Positions 60,186 through 64,000 of a stretch of 64,000 nt of DNA are shown here, in pieces (position 1 is the stretch's first letter; each line of letters opens with the position of its first letter). The translations under genes and the position numbers were made by a program. Source of the DNA: a bacterium (GTDB lineage: Bacteria; UBP4; UBA4092; JAOAEQ01); contig JAOAEQ010000013.1 in the NCBI GenBank assembly GCA_026416715.1, forward strand, positions 27,149 to 91,148, given 5' to 3'. The notes under the pieces are model-generated. The model saw nothing but the letters and a program-made list of their open reading frames with translations. It ran no database searches and was not told where the DNA came from.

Positions 60186-62132
60186 TTATTTGATGGTACA
60201 TCGAAACAGATCTGCTCGGCAGGACACATAAATAGTACCGTCAACATCCATAGCAATTTTATTCACATTTTCTGGAAATTCAACAGAATCAGTTACTTTT
60301 CTCGAAATGAGCGAAAATTTTACCAGTCTATTCGCACTACCAAAATAGATATATCCATCACCGGGAGCAATAATTGTACCTGTAACTGCGGGTAATTCTG
60401 GATTCAATTTTACGAATTGTTTGTTTTTTGGATTAAAGAGATATAACTGTTTATCAACAGCGAACGCTACCAATCCTGTTTTCACATCAACTACAAGATC
60501 ATGCACAGTAACAAAATTATTCCTATCAAATTCTTGAGTAAACATTACTTCTCGCGAAGAGATATCCACCATTCCGAACGCTGGATTACCATCCGGATTA
60601 TTCGGTAAACCATTAGCCATTAATGTCGTTCCAACAAAAATGTATTTATCATTTACCGCAATTCCACTAATATTCATTTGTCCCAATGGATTTTTAATTA
60701 ATTCTGACTTTCCAGTTATAGGGTCAGTGATAGAAATTGCGCCGCCATATCCCCCATATTTAATCCACCAGCCGCTATATAGTTTGTTATCCGGTCCTAT
60801 CTTTATCCCAGCATAAGGTCGGATATACTCCGGTCCAAATCTCGCTATTGTTCGTGGATTACCGTTCCACAAATCAAATGGTTTCTCCGGATCATATTCA
60901 ATCACTTCCCCGCCAGCATAAGCGACTGGATATACTTTCCCTTGATAGAATGTAACATCATATACTTCACCACCGTGACTCGAAACGACATCTGTATTAA
61001 CATATTTTTTGGTTTTTGTATCCACCCAAAATAATGTCTGCCCGAATTCGGGACCACCCCATATTCGTCCTTTCCCATCAGATTTGAGAAACATTGGCGG
61101 ACGACCAGCGGTTTCTACTGGAAACGGTCGTATTTCCATTTTTTGATTACCGGGAGTAATGACAAAATATTTCTGACCGATTATCCCAAGGAGTTTCCCC
61201 GTGCGACTTGTCGCTCGGACAGAACCAACTAACCGGGAGTCGAGTTCTGCGACTAGCTCTAATGCTGTCATATCTTTTGTATATCGATATATGGTTTGTC
61301 CTTGCCGAAGATATAATGTCGTTGCATTGCTTAAACCCGGAAGGATAGACCAATCGAGTGTTTCGTTCGGTGGTTTAGGAAACGGTAATGATTCCAGCAA
61401 AGCTAACGTAACTCCATCATACACTTTATTTCGGGTACATAAATACCCTTCCCATATTACTGCGGAACTCAATCCATTTAATTCTTTAGGAACGGGACTA
61501 AATTGTTTTGTTTTGGGATCAAAAATAACCGTTACGATTTCTTTTGCAATATAGGTACAGAGAATTCGCCCGTCAGCGGTCGGAAATACGTATCGTAAAT
61601 ACATATTCTCTTTTACCGTTGGAGAATCGAACGTTTCAATTTCATAGCTATCCATATTTAATGCACCGAGTTTAGCGTGCGGATAGGTTCCTCCATAAAT
61701 CCGTCCATCATTTCCAATGGCAAAATTCCAGATATAACTTTCTCCTGGGAATTTAATACTCTTGATAAACTGCATTCGGTTGAGGTCGAATACTAAAAAA
61801 TACCCGTCGTAATAAGTTCCAATAACCAACCGATTTCCGGACACCAGTTGTAGCGCCCATGCACCTTCACTAGTTGGAGCGTTGAACACTTGCCCGGTAT
61901 TGTTTTCGAAATCGATAACGATAAGTTCGATATGCGCTGCTTCACTACTACTACAGAGAACAAACGATTCTTTCCCAGTTTTGGGATCGGTTACCATCAA
62001 TGTTGATAAAATATTTTTTGCTCGACACGGTTGTCCAAGATACTCGATATTATTAGATTTCGCATGCATAGTGATATTGATACCTAACAGAAGAAAATAG
62101 ATTAAAGGAGGGAGATAGAATTTCATTAGCAT
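60186..62132 (-). CDS. Secreted beta-propeller protein of unknown function
   Basis: 648 residues with an N-terminal signal (about 1-24, PPLIYFLLLGINITMHAKS). The remainder is made of repeating four-strand beta units with the turn D-x-(K/N)-(T/K): VIDFENNTGQVFNAP, VFDLNRMQFIKSIKFPG, IFDPKTKQFSPVPKEL, WVDTKTKKYVNTDV, LFNPKNKQFVKLNPEL. At least a dozen blades are suggested, so one large or two adjacent propellers. There is no catalytic motif. It may bind sugars or be an extracellular enzyme of a lyase or esterase-like kind (inference). It lies beside the surface protein at 62224; both are read on the minus strand, with a 91-base gap that contains low-complexity TTTAACATTTGCAATGC words. Confidence 0.7.
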   Translation of the reverse strand: MLMKFYLPPLIYFLLLGINITMHAKSNNIEYLGQPCRAKNILSTLMVTDPKTGKESFVLCSSSEAAHIELIVIDFENNTGQVFNAPTSEGAWALQLVSGNRLVIGTYYDGYFLVFDLNRMQFIKSIKFPGESYIWNFAIGNDGRIYGGTYPHAKLGALNMDSYEIETFDSPTVKENMYLRYVFPTADGRILCTYIAKEIVTVIFDPKTKQFSPVPKELNGLSSAVIWEGYLCTRNKVYDGVTLALLESLPFPKPPNETLDWSILPGLSNATTLYLRQGQTIYRYTKDMTALELVAELDSRLVGSVRATSRTGKLLGIIGQKYFVITPGNQKMEIRPFPVETAGRPPMFLKSDGKGRIWGGPEFGQTLFWVDTKTKKYVNTDVVSSHGGEVYDVTFYQGKVYPVAYAGGEVIEYDPEKPFDLWNGNPRTIARFGPEYIRPYAGIKIGPDNKLYSGWWIKYGGYGGAISITDPITGKSELIKNPLGQMNISGIAVNDKYIFVGTTLMANGLPNNPDGNPAFGMVDISSREVMFTQEFDRNNFVTVHDLVVDVKTGLVAFAVDKQLYLFNPKNKQFVKLNPELPAVTGTIIAPGDGYIYFGSANRLVKFSLISRKVTDSVEFPENVNKIAMDVDGTIYVSCRADLFRCTIK

Positions 62133-62223
62133 TTTAAATTTAACATTTGCAATGCTAAATTTTTGTATTGTTAAATGAATCCTTTATGAATAATCCGGAG
62201 CAACTGATTTATTCCGTTTCAAA

Positions 62224-64000
62224 TCAATGCCGTTTTATATCTAATACATCATAGGTACGCCAATCGTAATCGAGCGCAGTCATTTGTCCAGAAATAACCA
62301 GCGTAATATTACAAATGCGTGGAGTGTTCAGTGCACCTGGAGCACTAACCGTGATAATGCCATAGGTTGTCCCAACCGCTAACCCAGAAATATTCACTCC
62401 GACTTGAGCTGTTTGCGATCCCGTTTCAATCACACTTCCACTCGTTGGAGAAATCGATAACCAAGTTCGGTTCGTACTTGCAGACCAGCTCATCGTTCCG
62501 GTACCATCGTTATAAATGGTCAAGATTTGTGGTGCCGGATTTGGTCCGCCACTAGACGCCGTAAATGTTAATGCGGTCGGACTAATCCGCAGATTCGGTT
62601 GCGGATTCACCGTCAGGATAACCGTGCAGTATTGTGGACTGTTTTCTGCACCGGTTCCGGTGATTGTTAAGGTACCGGTATAAGTTCCATAACTTAAACC
62701 GGTAATATTTACATTGACCTGGATATTTTGCGGTATCCCTGCAGTAACCACGCTCGATGTCGGTGTTGGTGATAACCAACTCTGATTTGAACCTACAGTA
62801 AAACTCATATTTCCGCCCCCATCATTATAGACAGTCAATACTTGCTCCGCTGGATTCGAACCTCCCTGTTGTGCGGAGAAATTTAATGTCGGCAGAGAAA
62901 TGAGTAATCGCGGCGGGAGAAGGAAACTTAGAATCCGTTGCATAACATTATTGCGGACTGAACTATCGATAATCGTTTCAAACGGAAAACCGAAATTAAC
63001 TACTTTCGTAGTAGGACTCCAATATTGGATTGCCGCATTTCCACCAGAACCACCAGAATATATCAAACATACACTACTATCACTTATAGTATTTAACTGG
63101 TCCGGATAATCAACAAAATAGGTTACTCCGCGACCGGTATCAAATACAAAACTGCTTAATCCATTAAATATCCCATACGCAGAAGCGGTTACGGTATCAG
63201 TATTCGAATCATCGCCCGCATATCTCGCTTTTAATGAATTCGAATAGAAGGTGGAATCCGCGCTACCAGCCGTCCTGCCTAAATCCCACCCGATTTCTGA
63301 ACCGGACACAAATAATCGGCCACCTCCTGCTAAGAAATTAGTCACTCGGGTTTGTTCCGTACTGCTGAACGTTTCATCTGCAGTCGATTCTTTACCGGTA
63401 AACCAAACTACAAGTTTATAATTTGATAGATTGATTAATCCACTCGCTACCGCTTCGTTACTTGCAGAATCGAAATAGAATTTCCCATTATTCGCCGTCG
63501 TAGCATTCGCTATCGCAATTGCATGCTGTATCGAATAGTTATAACTATTAACTAATTCCATATATTGTCGGTTCGGGTATCCATTGTCACTTCCATAATA
63601 AACACTTTTACTCCGAATCGCCGGCATCATCCATCGATCCATTCGGTCAAACCCATCAACAATAAGGATATTCGCCGTACCGGTTGCTCTAACTCGAACC
63701 GCTAACGTATTTGTCGGGAACGATTCACCGCCTGCGTTGAGTGCACTAACCCGAAAAAAATATACTTGGTCTGGGGTTAAACCCGAAACGGTTATCGTAG
63801 TTGTAGTTGATAGGATTCCATTATCAAATCCATAACCATTTGTACTCTTATAAACTCGATAGCTAGTTGCTAACCCGCCGTAAAGATTGACCGAATCAGT
63901 CGTCGGTGCACACCAGGTAAGCTGGACACTTCCTAAACCCGTATTTACTACCCGAAGAGCAGTCGGCGGTTCTGGAAGAAGATTTATCGCAGTATTATCT
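62224..64000 (-). CDS. Large surface protein: FN3, amidase-linked region and two BACON domains (N-terminus cut)
   Basis: The frame is open from the right edge to a TGA at 62224, giving 592 codons seen, so the true start lies beyond 64000. Order: a fibronectin type III domain (PEPPTALRVVNTGLGSVQL to VSALNAGGESFPTN), a domain starting NILIVDGFDRMDRW with GGGRLFVSGSEIGWDLGRTA, which I know from secreted proteins where it often follows amidase or peptidase domains, and two tandem BACON domains (LNFSAQQGGSNPAEQVLTVYN and LTFTASSGGPNPAPQILTIYN). The end lacks a sorting motif. Probably outside the cell and carbohydrate- or protein-binding. A catalytic domain may exist in the missing N-terminal part. 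Confidence 0.85.
   Translation of the reverse strand, partial: DNTAINLLPEPPTALRVVNTGLGSVQLTWCAPTTDSVNLYGGLATSYRVYKSTNGYGFDNGILSTTTTITVSGLTPDQVYFFRVSALNAGGESFPTNTLAVRVRATGTANILIVDGFDRMDRWMMPAIRSKSVYYGSDNGYPNRQYMELVNSYNYSIQHAIAIANATTANNGKFYFDSASNEAVASGLINLSNYKLVVWFTGKESTADETFSSTEQTRVTNFLAGGGRLFVSGSEIGWDLGRTAGSADSTFYSNSLKARYAGDDSNTDTVTASAYGIFNGLSSFVFDTGRGVTYFVDYPDQLNTISDSSVCLIYSGGSGGNAAIQYWSPTTKVVNFGFPFETIIDSSVRNNVMQRILSFLLPPRLLISLPTLNFSAQQGGSNPAEQVLTVYNDGGGNMSFTVGSNQSWLSPTPTSSVVTAGIPQNIQVNVNITGLSYGTYTGTLTITGTGAENSPQYCTVILTVNPQPNLRISPTALTFTASSGGPNPAPQILTIYNDGTGTMSWSASTNRTWLSISPTSGSVIETGSQTAQVGVNISGLAVGTTYGIITVSAPGALNTPRICNITLVISGQMTALDYDWRTYDVLDIKRH

Noticed and set aside
62840..62860. tRNA T-loop-like GATTCGAACC
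   Set aside because: It lies within the BACON-protein coding frame and no acceptor or anticodon arm can be formed.
1..64000. CRISPR arrays and rRNA/tRNA genes
   Set aside because: No evenly spaced direct repeats and no conserved rRNA or tRNA segments were noticed on either strand.

Overview
The window is about 39-40 % GC by eye (not computed) and carries densely packed genes of a free-living, diderm, uncultivated-type bacterium. Evidence for an outer membrane is indirect: a glycosyltransferase family 9 (heptosyltransferase-like) protein, a SurA-like chaperone, lipoproteins and a type II secretion/type IV pilus assembly set. The elongation factor P has the PGN tip I associate with PVC-type bacteria, and the secreted DUF2961, DUF4091 and CBM9-like proteins resemble those of Omnitrophota, Hydrogenedentota, Sumerlaeota or Poribacteria-like genomes. 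I cannot assign a phylum from this window. No rRNA, tRNA or CRISPR array was seen.

Layout. 1-417: start of a DUF2723 membrane protein running off the left edge. 823-1980: a small island with a phage replication protein O-like gene, a partner gene, a strong promoter and a perfect palindrome. 2232-4085: a membrane PAS-GAF-HD-GYP protein. 4332-7450 (minus): uppP, ftsB-like, birA, nadC. 7658-10969: pyruvate dehydrogenase E1-alpha, E1-beta and E2. 11418-17915: coaX, rodA, a radical SAM/DUF2344 fusion and RNase G. 18028-23426: a GT9 protein, a HypD-like protein lacking every catalytic cysteine, and a sugar ABC importer whose binding protein is fused to its first permease. 23513-29942 (minus): a TetR-controlled YbhGFSR-like exporter operon in which the twin ATPase is split into two genes. 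30474-32679: ddl and a TPR protein. 33222-42521: a carbohydrate region with a PfkB kinase, a GH172-type lipoprotein, a secreted clan GH-A hydrolase with CBM9, a DRG-like GTPase and a CBM9-DUF4091 protein. 42831-46072: efp, an NlpC/P60 hydrolase with a structured leader, and a frameshifted DUF4139 pseudogene. 46268-55941: FHA-GAF-GAF-HD-GYP, DUF6504, PilZ, HU, SurA-like, pdxA, then gspE, gspF and a pseudopilin. 56018-60002: DUF763, panE, uvrC. 60186-64000 (minus): a secreted beta-propeller protein and the C-terminal part of a large FN3-BACON surface protein.

How the genes work together. Housekeeping modules cover cofactors (nadC, birA, coaX, panE, pdxA), the cell envelope (uppP, ftsB, rodA, ddl, NlpC/P60) and acetyl-CoA production. 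A cyclic-di-GMP theme recurs: two HD-GYP phosphodiesterases, a PilZ protein, and the MshEN-type N-terminus of the GspE ATPase. The carbohydrate region and the sugar importer suggest a polysaccharide scavenger.

The most unusual items are the cysteine-less, C-terminally truncated HypD paralogue, the tethered binding-protein/permease fusion beside it, and the promoter-hairpin-U-tract-AUG leader of the NlpC/P60 gene. Several unrelated palindromic repeat families are scattered through the intergenic DNA, and some invade gene ends.
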